NCBI RefSeq assembly: GCF_010669305.1
Contig: NZ_CP048649.1
Span: 3,038,001 to 3,102,000, forward strand
From: Aminipila butyrica
Lineage (GTDB): Bacteria > Bacillota > Clostridia > Peptostreptococcales > Anaerovoracaceae
Direction of reading: 5' to 3'
Length of the DNA stretch: 64,000 nt
Position 1 is the first letter of the stretch. Every line of letters begins with the position of its first letter. Positions 37,459-45,672 of the stretch are shown piece by piece. Both the position numbers and the translations under genes were made by a program. The notes under the pieces were generated by a model. The model was not told the DNA's origin. It saw nothing but the letters and a program-made list of their open reading frames with translations, and made no database searches.

Positions 37459-38397
37459 TCAACCGTCCTCTCCTTCCACAGACTCGAGCCTGCTGACCCG
37501 GTCATTCCAGACGCACCAGAGGCTGATTGAGACAATAACGACTACCGCCCCAATCAAGGCGAAGAAGCCAGGAGCTTCTCCCGTAAAGAGAACAACCCAC
37601 ACGGGATTTAACAGGGGCTCAATGGCCCCAATCAAATTACAAGCCAGGGCTGACCCATTTTTCATGGCCAAACCAAACAACACATAAGGAATACCCAGCT
37701 GAAATATTCCCAAGGCCAACAGGCTAAACACCACCGTACCATTGACGGGCGTTTCTGTGAGAAACACTGCAGGCAGACCGATAGCCGCCGTAAACAACTG
37801 CCCCAGTAAAATACCCGTCATGCGAGTCTCTTCATCAACTTGCCCCACCACTAAGTAAGCGCAAGCCACCATCAAACCATCCAAAATAGCAAAGCAGTTT
37901 CCCAGCATGCCTCCTGGGGTTAACTGGTCAAAGAAAAACAGAGAAATACCTGCCAAGGTCATACCTACCACCACTAGGTCTCCTCTTCGGCATTTCTTAT
38001 GCAGAAAGACTGCCGATAAGATAAGAATAAAAACTGGCGATACAAACTGTAAAACAATAGCATTGGCGGCAGTGGTCAGCTTATTAGCAATAACAAAACT
38101 AAAAAATATCCCGCTCATAAATAGACCAGAAGCAAAAGCCCCTGGAACAAACTTCAAGGAAATCCCTCTATGACGAATATAGCTGTACACAATCAAGGCG
38201 GCGATGGCGCTGCGAACTCCTGCAATGGCAAAAGGATTCCAAGGCACTAACTTGATAAAGATCCCTCCGATGCTCCACAGAGAAGCACAGATCACCATAT
38301 ATAGGATAGACTCCCTCTGCTCTGCCTTCGTTGGTCCAGGCTTTCCTGCTGGACTTTTTAATTCTGCACCGTTTGATGCAGCTGTTGCGGTGTTCAT
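37459..38397 (-). CDS. EamA/DMT-superfamily transporter
   Basis: This 312-residue membrane protein has ten predicted hydrophobic segments in two EamA repeats (about 30-160 and 175-300). The sequence SLWSIGGIFIKLVPWNPFAIAG at the start of repeat 1 is typical (key part WSIGGIFIK), and the closing AIEPLLNPVWVVLFTGEAP of repeat 2 is the usual EamA end. Members export amino acids, metabolites or drugs; the substrate cannot be told. GGAGG lies ten bases before ATG 38397. It is monocistronic. Confidence 0.9.
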   Translation of the reverse strand: MNTATAASNGAELKSPAGKPGPTKAEQRESILYMVICASLWSIGGIFIKLVPWNPFAIAGVRSAIAALIVYSYIRHRGISLKFVPGAFASGLFMSGIFFSFVIANKLTTAANAIVLQFVSPVFILILSAVFLHKKCRRGDLVVVGMTLAGISLFFFDQLTPGGMLGNCFAILDGLMVACAYLVVGQVDEETRMTGILLGQLFTAAIGLPAVFLTETPVNGTVVFSLLALGIFQLGIPYVLFGLAMKNGSALACNLIGAIEPLLNPVWVVLFTGEAPGFFALIGAVVVIVSISLWCVWNDRVSRLESVEGEDG

Positions 38398-38578
38398 AGC
38401 TTCTGTGCCTCCATTTCATAATCTCTTCCATTATAGCGGAATCACACTTATTTTTCTTCTCTTTTTTATCTTTTTTTTATTTATGTTATGATTTGGCATT
38501 CACTGTAATATTAGATTTGATGTTTTAATTCATGCCTTTGCCTGCTGCAGGTACAGAACAAATTTTGAGCACAAAAAA

Positions 38579-38602
38579 ACCGCCATTGCGGTATTTTTGT
38601 TT
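38579..38602 (+). terminator. Terminator-like hairpin in a gene-less region
   Basis: ACCGC / GCGGT with loop CATT is followed by ATTTTTGTTT on the plus strand, with A7 on the left side. No gene precedes it on the plus strand, so its transcript is unidentified. The gap 38398-38920 carries no gene I can support. Confidence 0.5.
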
Positions 38603-38694
38603 ACTGTCGAGCTTTGCCGACATTCATGCGCCTGCATGTAAGGGCTGTCTGTTTCAAGCTGTCAATGGGTGAGGCCCATCCTTGTAGCATATTA

Positions 38695-38773
38695 TGACGT
38701 GACGATGACAGACAGTAATAGGATGACTGCCTACTGGCGTCTTTCCTTTTCTGTCATGTCAACAGTCACGTCA
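38695..38773. repeat. Long imperfect inverted repeat
   Basis: TGACGTGAC and ATGACAGA (38695-38712) pair with TCTGTCAT and GTCACGTCA (38750-38773) around a 37-base centre, with a 1-base versus 7-base bulge between the two stem parts. It could fold as a structured RNA or mark a decayed element. Confidence 0.45.
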
Positions 38774-38920
38774 CGTGAAAGAGAAAAATTATTAACTTTA
38801 GTGTATACCATCCCCTACTCCAGCGTGGGACATTTTATAGCGTTTTTTATGGATTTTATCCCTAATTTCCCTGCCTCAATCAGCCGCAAGATTTTATTGC
38901 CTGTATAGGAAATTTTGGTA

Positions 38921-38949
38921 TTTACAGACAAGCAAATTAGGAGTATAAT
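38921..38949 (+). promoter_or_regulatory. Promoter of tRNA-Gly
   Basis: TTTACA (38921-38926), a 17-base spacer and TATAAT (38944-38949) lie 50 bases upstream of the tRNA. Confidence 0.75.
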
Positions 38950-38998
38950 TAATTTTAGGCTTAAATTTATTTAGATTATAATTTAAGGCCAGACAGAT

Positions 38999-39072
38999 GC
39001 AGGCATAGTTTAGTGGTAAAATATTAGCTTCCCAAGCTGAGGTTGCGAGTTCGATTCTCGCTGCCTGCTCCA
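38999..39072 (+). tRNA. tRNA-Gly (anticodon CCC)
   Basis: A full cloverleaf is visible: acceptor GCAGGCA / TGCCTGC, D-loop with TAGTGGTAA, anticodon loop TTCCCAA closed by TTAGC / GCTGA, T-loop GTTCGATTC, and an encoded CCA end at 39070-39072. It reads GGG codons. Confidence 0.95.
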
Positions 39073-39078
39073 AAAAAA

Positions 39079-39109
39079 ACGTACAGTTTTCAATACTGTA
39101 CGTTTTTTA
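39079..39109 (+). terminator. Terminator of tRNA-Gly
   Basis: ACGTACAG / CTGTACGT with a 9-base loop is followed by TTTTTATTG, directly after the tRNA. Confidence 0.88.
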
Positions 39110-39262
39110 TTGCACATTTAGTCAACTATTACTTAGGCAATAATCTACTCTTATCTCTACCCCGCTAGGAACAAAAGGTGCTAAAATGAAAATACACTAT
39201 AAGCGACTGTGAACACTTTAGAATCATAAGGGTAGAAAAATTAGTAGTTCTTAGATAGCCTC

Positions 39263-39628
39263 TCAATGTGGTAATTTAAGATCAGGTTCAATATTTATAG
39301 TGTACTTAAAAGTAAAGCTTTCTTTATTTTCCATAGCCCAATTAAACATAGCCTCAATAACAGGATTTAAGCTGCGCCCTAGTGGAGTAAGCGTGTATTC
39401 CACCCTTGGAGGTACTTCTGGATAAACTTTTCTAGTTATAAAGCCATCGTTCTCTAAAGCACGAAGCTGTTTTGCAAGCATTTTCTGGTTGATATTAGTG
39501 ATTGAACGAAATATTTCGTTGAACCTTTTTGTTCCTTTAAACAGTTGACAAAGGATAAGTATCTTCCACTTATCCCCTAATAAGGCAAGAGTAAGTTCAA
39601 CCGGGTAATTTATTATTTCTTTTTCCAT
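39263..39628 (-). CDS. HxlR-family transcriptional regulator
   Basis: This 121-residue protein is a single winged helix of the HxlR (MarR-like) family: LALLGDKWKILILCQLFKGTKRFNE, key core LLGDKWKILI, followed by the recognition region INQKMLAKQLRALENDGFI and wing RVEYTLTPLGRSL. It is divergent from the EFR1 flavodoxin/ferredoxin gene at 39772, the usual position for a regulator of its neighbour. HxlR proteins sense reactive electrophiles or redox changes. The 143-base spacer contains GTTAC and GTTAG direct and inverted elements (about 39653-39680) that could be its operator. Confidence 0.92.
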   Translation of the reverse strand: MEKEIINYPVELTLALLGDKWKILILCQLFKGTKRFNEIFRSITNINQKMLAKQLRALENDGFITRKVYPEVPPRVEYTLTPLGRSLNPVIEAMFNWAMENKESFTFKYTINIEPDLKLPH

Positions 39629-39771
39629 ATCTATGTCTCCTCAATTATATCAATAGTTACCTTTAGGTTAGTAAATAACCAAAAATCAGTACTTGAACAA
39701 AGTTTAGCTGTTGAGTATTATATATTAATAATACTGTAAATTCAAATGTTTCTATGGAGGTTTAAGGTTTT

Positions 39772-40557
39772 ATGCGCAAGCAATTAAGTATAATTTTTTT
39801 TAGTGCTACCGGCGGCACCGCAAAAATTGTCAAAAGTATCACAGCTGGAATCGGTGGTAACTATGAGGAATATAATATTACTTTACCAGCTAACCGGGAG
39901 AAAGGAATTACTTTTGATGCTAGTGATTTAGTAATAATTGGTGTGCCTGTATATGCAGGCAGGGTACCAGACTTCTTAATTGATTTTTTTGCCAATGTAA
40001 AAGGAAATCATACACCTGCGGTTTTTATTGCCGTATATGGGAATCGAGATTATGATGATGCTCTTATTGAGTTGAAAGATACTTTTGAGCGTAATGGTTT
40101 TATCGGAATAGCTGCTGGCGCGTTTATTGCAGAACATTCAAATACTTTAAAGGTAGGAACAAACAGACCTGATAGCAAGGACTTAGACGCAGCAAAACAA
40201 TTTGGTGCTGATATCAAAATTAAATTCGAGGATTCAGATGCTATTTTACAATCACCCAAGCTTATTGTAAAAGGAAATATCCCGTACAAGGAAAGAATGT
40301 CTGCACCTCCAATAGCTCCTGACACAAGTGGTGATTGTATCAATTGTGGCATATGTGCAAAGCACTGTCCAAAGGGAGCAATCAGCCTTTATAATTTTAA
40401 AGAGGTAGAGGCTGCAAATTGTGTACGTTGCTGCAGCTGCATTAAAAAATGTCCTGTACAGGCAAAGTCTATTCATCACGAGGTATTTAATAAAATTACT
40501 AGGGCATTAATTGATAGCTTTAGCACAATTAGGCATGAACCGGAATACTTTTTATAA
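39772..40557 (+). CDS. EFR1-family flavodoxin-ferredoxin fusion protein
   Basis: This 261-residue cytoplasmic electron carrier has an N-terminal flavodoxin-like domain (about residues 1-150) starting SIIFFSATGGTAKIVKSI, which replaces the usual FMN phosphate loop. Two 4Fe-4S motifs follow: CINCGICAKHCP (about 190-201) and CVRCCSCIKKCP (about 217-228), each C-x2-C-x2-C-x3-C(P). EFR1 proteins are widespread in anaerobes, with no assigned partner. Divergent HxlR control suggests redox or electrophile induction. GGAGG lies eleven bases before ATG 39772. Confidence 0.9.
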   Translation: MRKQLSIIFFSATGGTAKIVKSITAGIGGNYEEYNITLPANREKGITFDASDLVIIGVPVYAGRVPDFLIDFFANVKGNHTPAVFIAVYGNRDYDDALIELKDTFERNGFIGIAAGAFIAEHSNTLKVGTNRPDSKDLDAAKQFGADIKIKFEDSDAILQSPKLIVKGNIPYKERMSAPPIAPDTSGDCINCGICAKHCPKGAISLYNFKEVEAANCVRCCSCIKKCPVQAKSIHHEVFNKITRALIDSFSTIRHEPEYFL

Positions 40558-40640
40558 AACTTTTTAGTTGATTTACTTATTTAAAAATGATAAAATAAAT
40601 TTACTTGTCAGAGGACTTGTAATCATAAATTGATTATTGA

Positions 40641-40680
40641 AGTGGGATAAGACTTAAAAAGGTCTTATCCCACTTTTGTT
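40641..40680 (+). terminator. Terminator of the EFR1 gene
   Basis: A 13-bp stem AGTGGGATAAGAC / GTCTTATCCCACT is followed by TTTGTTTTTT. Confidence 0.88.
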
Positions 40681-40771
40681 TTTTAATTAAAATTTCTAAG
40701 TTTTTATTCTTAGAAATTTAAATTGATGCTCACAGAAGGCATTCAAGGCTTTGAAATCAAAGGAGAAAAAC

Positions 40772-41311
40772 ATGTATATTGAAACCACTCGGATTATCCT
40801 CCGAAATTTTGAGAAAAAAGATGTAGAGGGATTATATGAATATCTTGCTGAACCACCTGTAAATTGTTTTTACAGTGAAAAAGTAAATTCTTACGAAGAA
40901 GCAGCAAAAAAATTAGAGGAAAAACAAAACGAAGGTATTTATGGGAATTGTTATGCTATTTGTTTGCGCGAATCAGACTTTATTATTGGTGAAGTGTTTG
41001 CAAAGAAAGAATCTCCAGACACTTATAGTGTAGGTTGGAACTTTAATTTAAATTATGGTGGAAAAGGGTATGCGACAGAAGCAGTGAAGGAAATCTTTAA
41101 CTATCTCTTTGAAAGCGATGCAAGAAGAATTTATGCCTATACAGAAGACAATAATATCCCATCGCAAAAGCTTTGTGAACGACTGGGCATGAGGAAAGAG
41201 GGATTGTTTCTAGAGTTTATATCCTTCATAAATAATTCAGATGGAATGCCACATTATGAAAATACTTATCAGTATGCTATTTTAAAAAAAGAATGGGACC
41301 TTTTAAATTAG
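40772..41311 (+). CDS. GNAT-family N-acetyltransferase (RimJ/RimL-like)
   Basis: The protein has 179 residues, starting at ATG 40772 behind AAAGGAG; the in-frame TTG at 40751 is less likely. It has the RimJ/RimL-type opening ETTRIILRNFEKKDVEGLYEY and acetyl-CoA motif A as NYGGKGYATEAVKEIFNYLF (key R/K-G-x-G-x-A pattern KGYATEA), then AYTEDNNIPSQKLCERLGM (motif B). Acceptor unknown: ribosomal protein, antibiotic or small molecule. It is low in GC compared with the eut genes, like the ABC-F gene that follows, so the two may have been acquired together. Confidence 0.88.
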   Translation: MYIETTRIILRNFEKKDVEGLYEYLAEPPVNCFYSEKVNSYEEAAKKLEEKQNEGIYGNCYAICLRESDFIIGEVFAKKESPDTYSVGWNFNLNYGGKGYATEAVKEIFNYLFESDARRIYAYTEDNNIPSQKLCERLGMRKEGLFLEFISFINNSDGMPHYENTYQYAILKKEWDLLN

Positions 41312-41352
41312 AACATTGTGGAAATGCCCTTAACCTGATTTGAAAAAATAAA

Positions 41353-41381
41353 TTGAAATCAGCCATAAAAAATGTTATGCT
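41353..41381 (+). promoter_or_regulatory. Promoter of the ABC-F leader
   Basis: TTGAAA (41353-41358), a 17-base spacer and TATGCT (41376-41381). A GCTATC-AAGA-GATAGC hairpin (about 41379-41394) overlaps the -10 and the likely transcript start. Confidence 0.6.
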
Positions 41382-41438
41382 ATCAAGAGATAGCCTCAAA
41401 AGTATAATCTTCACTACTTATAGATAGATAACTACATT

Positions 41439-41504
41439 ATGATTGAAAATAATATATTGAAGAGCTTATTTTATAAGCTCTTTTTTAGTGATAAAGAAAG
41501 GTAA
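41439..41504 (+). CDS. Candidate 21-codon leader peptide of the ABC-F gene
   Basis: ATG 41439 opens MIENNILKSLFYKLFFSDKE plus one residue and stops at TAA 41502-41504, four bases before the ABC-F start. The ORF runs through the whole terminator hairpin at 41461-41486. Its ribosome binding site is weak, so translation is uncertain. Position and length fit attenuation-type leader peptides of antibiotic-inducible ABC-F genes. Confidence 0.4.
   Translation: MIENNILKSLFYKLFFSDKER
41461..41486 (+). terminator. Leader terminator (attenuator) of the ABC-F gene
   Basis: A perfect 9-bp stem AGAGCTTAT / ATAAGCTCT with loop TTT is followed by TTTTT, only 22 bases before the ABC-F start codon. A terminator inside the 5' leader implies conditional read-through. 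Confidence 0.8.
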
Positions 41505-41508
41505 TTAT

Positions 41509-43248
41509 ATGATAAAAGTTGAGAACGTATCCTTTTCATTTCCGCAAAAGGATTTATTTCATAATATTTCATTTACATTAGAAGAAGGCCAGCATTGTGC
41601 CTTTATCGGAGCAAGTGGAAGTGGAAAAAGCACATTAATAGAGATCATCATAGATCCAGAAAAATACCTGTTCGATGGAAAGCTCGAGATAGCTCCCCAT
41701 TGCAGAATTGGGTATGTAAGTCAATTATCCCAACTAGACCAACAAGGTGAATTGACTGTTTTTGAATATATAGGAAAAGAATTTCTCCAGCTGCAAGGTG
41801 AAATTGCCTCTATTTGTACCGAAATGGAAACGTCATCGGATATTGACTCTTTACTAGAAAAGTACCAGCAAGCTTTGGACGCTTTTCAGGCAATTGGTGG
41901 GGATGACTTTGAAAGCAACATCAATAAGAAACTAAATTTAGCAAACCTAAACCATCATCGAGATTTAATGATATCTAAGCTTAGCGGAGGAGAATTTAAA
42001 CTCATTCAAGTGATTAAGGAAATGCTAACGGGTTCCGATTTGATGATTATGGATGAACCTGATGTGTTTTTAGACTTTGAGAACCTTAATGCACTTAAAA
42101 ATTTAATTAATTCGCATAAAGGAATCTTGTTAATTGCTACTCACAGTAGATATTTATTGCACCATTGTTTTAATAAAGTTTTACACCTGGAAAACAAGGA
42201 ACTTCAAGAGTTTAATGGAAGATATATTGATTATAACTTTTCATTACTGCAAAGTAAAATTGAGTTACAGGAGCTGTCTATGGCTGATACAGAAGAAATC
42301 GAGAGAAATGAGGTATTAATCGATAGACTAAGAGCTAATGCAACCTATAATTCTGAAGCCTCTAGAGGAAAAGCTCTAAATGCTCGAGTTAAAATTCAAG
42401 AAAGACTAGAAGCTCGCAGAATTAAATTACCATTTGTGGATATCAAACAACCGGAAATTAATTTTACTATCGAGAAGGAAATGGAAGAAACCATTGCTTT
42501 AAAGGTCAAGGATTACAGCGTTGCCTTTGATGATATCCTTTTAGAAAAGGTTAACTTTGAGATTGAATCCACCGATAAGGTCGCTCTTATCGGTCCAAAT
42601 GGTACAGGCAAAACCACTTTATTGCGAGAAATTTTTAAAAACAACCATCCTTCTATTGAAATAAATAGTGATATTAGCGTGTCTTATTTATCTCAACTGC
42701 AAGGCGAAATGATAAATGAGGACAATACCATCCTGGAAGAGTTCTTCGAGACAGGCTTTAAAACAGAGCAAGAGATTATGTCATACGTTTCGAGCTATGG
42801 GTTTAGCGAGGAAATAGTTAGGCAAAAAATAGGCTCTTTGTCTGGGGGAGAAAAAAACCTACTCCAAATCGCTAAAATTTCTGTTAGAAAAGCCAACATA
42901 TTATTGCTTGATGAGCCCACCAGTCATTTAGATACCTATTCTCAATTGGCACTGGAAAAAGCCATCGAGAGCTATAAGGGCGCAATTTTAATGATCTCTC
43001 ATGATTATTATACGATAGCAAACTGCATGGACTATGTTTTAATCATTGAAAATAAAACCGTTCGGAAAATGAATATTCGAAAATTTAGGAAGCTAATTTA
43101 TGCGAGCCATTTCAACAAAGATTATTTAGAAATAGAGCAAAAGAGAAAAGCTTTAGAGATGAACATACAGTTGGCTTTAAACGATAATAATTTTGTGCTG
43201 GCAAAGACCACTTCTGAAGAGTTAGAAGCCCTAATTAAGCTATCTTAA
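41509..43248 (+). CDS. ABC-F family ATPase, probable ribosomal protection protein
   Basis: This protein has about 579 residues, two ABC domains and no transmembrane segments, so it is an ABC-F factor acting on ribosomes. Domain 1 has Walker A GASGSGKST and signature LSGGEFK with Walker B MIMDEPDVFLD. Domain 2 has GPNGTGKTT, LSGGEKN and LLLDEPTSHLD. A charged inter-domain linker (about residues 245-320, ERNEVLIDRLRANATYNSEA) is where resistance members insert an antibiotic-displacing loop. ATG 41509 is chosen, behind AAAGG. The leader attenuator supports an antibiotic-inducible resistance role, but the subfamily is not assigned. Low GC compared with its flanks hints at acquisition. Confidence 0.85.
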   Translation: MIKVENVSFSFPQKDLFHNISFTLEEGQHCAFIGASGSGKSTLIEIIIDPEKYLFDGKLEIAPHCRIGYVSQLSQLDQQGELTVFEYIGKEFLQLQGEIASICTEMETSSDIDSLLEKYQQALDAFQAIGGDDFESNINKKLNLANLNHHRDLMISKLSGGEFKLIQVIKEMLTGSDLMIMDEPDVFLDFENLNALKNLINSHKGILLIATHSRYLLHHCFNKVLHLENKELQEFNGRYIDYNFSLLQSKIELQELSMADTEEIERNEVLIDRLRANATYNSEASRGKALNARVKIQERLEARRIKLPFVDIKQPEINFTIEKEMEETIALKVKDYSVAFDDILLEKVNFEIESTDKVALIGPNGTGKTTLLREIFKNNHPSIEINSDISVSYLSQLQGEMINEDNTILEEFFETGFKTEQEIMSYVSSYGFSEEIVRQKIGSLSGGEKNLLQIAKISVRKANILLLDEPTSHLDTYSQLALEKAIESYKGAILMISHDYYTIANCMDYVLIIENKTVRKMNIRKFRKLIYASHFNKDYLEIEQKRKALEMNIQLALNDNNFVLAKTTSEELEALIKLS

Positions 43249-43255
43249 ACACACT

Positions 43256-43285
43256 AAAAATGGGCCTCTCAAGAGGCCCATTTTC
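43256..43285. terminator. Bidirectional terminator between ABC-F and eutJ genes
   Basis: AAAATGGGCCTCT / AGAGGCCCATTTT (about 12 bp) has A and T tracts on both sides and sits between convergent genes. Confidence 0.88.
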
Positions 43286-43304
43286 TTCTATTCATCTAAT
43301 TTTC

Positions 43305-44129
43305 TCATCCTGCCACGCAGTTTATAGCAATGCCTGCTGGTGTAACTAAGAATGGGTTTTCTGGCTTGATGGTGGTTAATCCCGTCTCCTTCTCGAAGAT
43401 CTGTTCAATGCCAGTCAGACAACAGGTACCACCACAGAGGTACAGGGTGTCCATTTGCTTCGGGTCTACATACTTCTTCACAATAGAAGCCATTTTTTCC
43501 ACCACCGCCTTGACGATAGGCAGAATCTCCCGATGCTTGCTGTAATCCTGCTTGATAACTTCTGCTTCTGCGAAGGTTATATGGTAATTTCCTGCTAAGA
43601 CCAGAGATACGTGGGTACCGCCTGTCGGCTCATCCTCAATCTGTACCACCTTCCGATCTCGCAGAATAGCCAGACCTGTTGTACCGCCGCCGATATCCAC
43701 CACCACGCCGTTTTCGATCTGGTAGATGGAATTGGCTGCCGTAGGCTCGTCCAACACGTTAGTCACTTCAAATCCTGCGCCCTCGGCTACATAAGAGTGG
43801 GTCTTCATGCTAGACTCGGTTCCTGCCGGCATGGCAATAGCACAATTAATCAGCTCTCTGCCCCCTAACCGCTTTTCCAGCTTGGCCTTCAGTTCCCGAA
43901 CGATAGCTAAAGCCCCCGTATAGTCTACCACAATACCGTCTCGCAGCACGGATGCCGCCTGCTTTTCACAGGCAATAGGATTGTCCTCTTCATCCAGAAC
44001 TACCAACACGATAAAGGCTGTTCCCAGGTCCAGCCCCACCTTCAGCTTGCTTCCTACCGGCTTAAAAGTCTCTTTTTCAGAAGCCTCGATTCTCCTCATG
44101 TATTCATTTACTCGCTCTAAATCCATCAT
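43305..44129 (-). CDS. eutJ: EutJ, Hsp70-like ethanolamine utilization chaperone
   Basis: This 274-residue ASKHA-fold protein has the size and motifs of EutJ: KVGLDLGTAFIVLVVLDEE (phosphate 1), VLDEPTAANSIYQIENGVV, then VDIGGGTTGLAILRDRKV (phosphate 2) and LYLCGGTCCLTGIEQIF (adenosine). It resembles a short DnaK ATPase domain and is proposed to aid microcompartment assembly; its exact task is not established. It lies 1 kb downstream of eutQ, cut off by terminators and two non-eut genes, so it is probably transcribed separately from the main eut operon. Confidence 0.92.
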   Translation of the reverse strand: MMDLERVNEYMRRIEASEKETFKPVGSKLKVGLDLGTAFIVLVVLDEEDNPIACEKQAASVLRDGIVVDYTGALAIVRELKAKLEKRLGGRELINCAIAMPAGTESSMKTHSYVAEGAGFEVTNVLDEPTAANSIYQIENGVVVDIGGGTTGLAILRDRKVVQIEDEPTGGTHVSLVLAGNYHITFAEAEVIKQDYSKHREILPIVKAVVEKMASIVKKYVDPKQMDTLYLCGGTCCLTGIEQIFEKETGLTTIKPENPFLVTPAGIAINCVAG

Positions 44130-44226
44130 ATCTTTTTTACTCTTCCTCCTGCTACTATCCTATTCTTATCTGATGCTGCTGCCGACTGAAAGTCTCTCTT
44201 ATCCGGCCGTTCCCTTCCTCTGGAAA

Positions 44227-44499
44227 TTAGCACTTCTTATAATTTTTCTCCGCCCATTTTGCCGCATAAGGACAGGTAAACTTAGGGGTCTTATGGGACC
44301 GCTCAATCTCCTCTACCGCCATCTGGACCAACTTACCTGCGATACCCTGGCCCTTCAGGGAATCATCCACCACCGTATGAGTGATATTAGCTATGTTTCC
44401 CTCCTCGTAGGGAAATAGAATTTCAGCAAGGACCTTCCCCTGCTGATTAGCATGGTAAATTCGATTGGATTGATATTTAAAAATCATCGCCCTTTTCAT
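44227..44499 (-). CDS. Small GNAT acetyltransferase (YjdJ-like)
   Basis: This 90-residue protein is the size of the minimal one-domain GNAT family with motif A VDDSLKGQGIAGKLVQMAVE and the closing CPYAAKWAEKNYKK typical of this group, where W/Y and K residues line the CoA site. The substrate is unknown. The start at ATG 44499 lacks a good RBS; a clear AAGGAG lies farther upstream, in front of a 16-codon out-of-frame ORF that overlaps this start, so translational coupling or a different start is possible. Confidence 0.8.
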   Translation of the reverse strand: MKRAMIFKYQSNRIYHANQQGKVLAEILFPYEEGNIANITHTVVDDSLKGQGIAGKLVQMAVEEIERSHKTPKFTCPYAAKWAEKNYKKC

Positions 44500-44680
44500 A
44501 TGTTGTGTCCATACTTAGGCACACCATATATCTCCTTTCTCGACTACTTCTATTCTCCTAGTTAATAGCTACTACAGATAATCTATGTATCTTATAGTAT
44601 ACCACAACTTTCCTCTTCTTCCTAGTAAAAAAAGCCTCCGCTTTAGCTCACATCTGCTGGCTTCTATCCCATCAAGCGGG

Positions 44681-44723
44681 CAGAAAAGGACCACCATCAA
44701 GCTTCTCTGCCGGATAGTGGTCC
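44681..44723 (-). terminator. Terminator of the GlsB-type gene
   Basis: Minus-strand GGACCAC / GTGGTCC with a 22-base loop is followed by TTTTCTG. It lies just past the stop at 44748. Confidence 0.65.
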
Positions 44724-44747
44724 CTGCCTGTATCAGGCTTCCTGCGC

Positions 44748-45011
44748 CTAGTTGTATTTTGGCTTTCTGTTGAACGCATTGACGATCAGCAGCAGTACTA
44801 CAGCTCCTGCACAGGCCACCAACAGGCTCCATAAATTAAACCCGGTGATGCCGATACCGCCGACTAAATTCATAATCAGGCCGCCGACAAAACCGCCGAT
44901 GATACCCACCATGATATTCATGAGGGCTCCCATTTCCTTATTATTGCCCGTGACCATACTGGCAATCCAGCCAGCTAATGCGCCTATGATAATCCAGCCT
45001 ATAATGCCCAT
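44748..45011 (-). CDS. GlsB/YeaQ/YmgE-family small membrane protein
   Basis: The 87 residues starting MGIIGWIIIGALAGWIAS form three transmembrane helices rich in Gly, the standard Transgly_assoc fold. The middle part MNIMVGIIGGFVGGLIMNL is the family repeat. The start is at ATG 45011, with GGAGG six bases upstream; longer in-frame starts lack an RBS. These proteins are general-stress membrane proteins of unknown mechanism. It lies between eutQ and eutJ but behind two terminators, so it is not part of the eut operon. Confidence 0.92.
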   Translation of the reverse strand: MGIIGWIIIGALAGWIASMVTGNNKEMGALMNIMVGIIGGFVGGLIMNLVGGIGITGFNLWSLLVACAGAVVLLLIVNAFNRKPKYN

Positions 45012-45041
45012 ATTATCACCTCCTTTGTCCTTAGTATTGAC

Positions 45042-45069
45042 AAAAAAAGGGTTCTCATACATAAAACCC
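45042..45069 (-). terminator. Second terminator after the eut operon
   Basis: Minus-strand GGGTT / AACCC with an 11-base loop is followed by TTTTTTT. It lies between the eut operon and the glsB-type gene. Confidence 0.7.
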
Positions 45070-45106
45070 GCTGTTCTCTTCGGTGAACCTGTCAAAACAA
45101 CCAAAA

Positions 45107-45157
45107 AGAGCTGCTTCCCACAGGCACTGGTGAAGGTTACCCATGAGAATCAGCTCT
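45107..45157 (-). terminator. Terminator of the eut operon
   Basis: Minus-strand AGAGCTG / CAGCTCT encloses a branched loop and is followed by TTTTGG, about 40 bases past the eutQ stop. Confidence 0.75.
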
Positions 45158-45197
45158 GTTAATTAGGCCTGATGCCTATATGAAAGGAGTTATTTTG

Positions 45198-45647
45198 CTA
45201 TGCTAAATCCTGCCAGTTTGCCGGATATACAAAATATGCATATCTAGTGCTGTCAGGGGTGCTGAAATGAATGTGGCTGTTCTTTGGAATAAGGATAATA
45301 TCTCCCTTATTTCCGCGAATCACATTGCCGCCGTCGACTTTGATATCCAAGGTACCGTCAATGACGTAGTCAAACTCATCGTAAGTCAGAGTCCACTCAA
45401 AATCTGCTCCATTATCCAGTTCCATGATGCCTGCACCCATTCTCGGTGCCTCATCTAAGGAAACGATATCCTTTAAGCGCACATCTTCTCTGCCGTCAAA
45501 ACCTTCGGTTTTAACAGTATCCGTGCGAACTACCAAAATACCGCTGTTCTTATCAGTCTGTTTTACAAAGTCGTCTCCGCCCTTTGCTTTGGACTGCTTT
45601 AACAGCTCCTCTATAATGGCTTTTATTAAATCTTCACTGATATTCAT
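45198..45647 (-). CDS. eutQ: EutQ, cupin-domain ethanolamine utilization protein
   Basis: The 149 residues consist of a short N-terminal amphipathic helix (EDLIKAIIEELLKQ, residues 5-18), a linker and the EutQ cupin (about 50-149: GAGIMELDNGADFEWTLTYD, ITEFDYV-like, HIHFSTPDSTRYAYFVYP). In enteric bacteria EutQ also has an N-terminal ITP module and shows acetate kinase activity; that module is missing here and appears in the upstream gene at 47271. The helix resembles a microcompartment encapsulation peptide. Good RBS GGAGG. It is the last gene of the main operon. Confidence 0.92.
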   Translation of the reverse strand: MNISEDLIKAIIEELLKQSKAKGGDDFVKQTDKNSGILVVRTDTVKTEGFDGREDVRLKDIVSLDEAPRMGAGIMELDNGADFEWTLTYDEFDYVIDGTLDIKVDGGNVIRGNKGDIILIPKNSHIHFSTPDSTRYAYFVYPANWQDLA

Positions 45648-45672
45648 TGTTTCTCCTCCTTTTTACAAAATG

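Noticed and set aside
38669..38908. A 79-residue plus-strand ORF before tRNA-Gly
   Set aside because: GTG start without RBS, no family pattern, and it overlaps the inverted repeat; it may be chance.
44748..45011. The GlsB-type gene as part of the eut operon
   Set aside because: Two terminators separate it from eutQ, and the family is a general stress protein without eut linkage.
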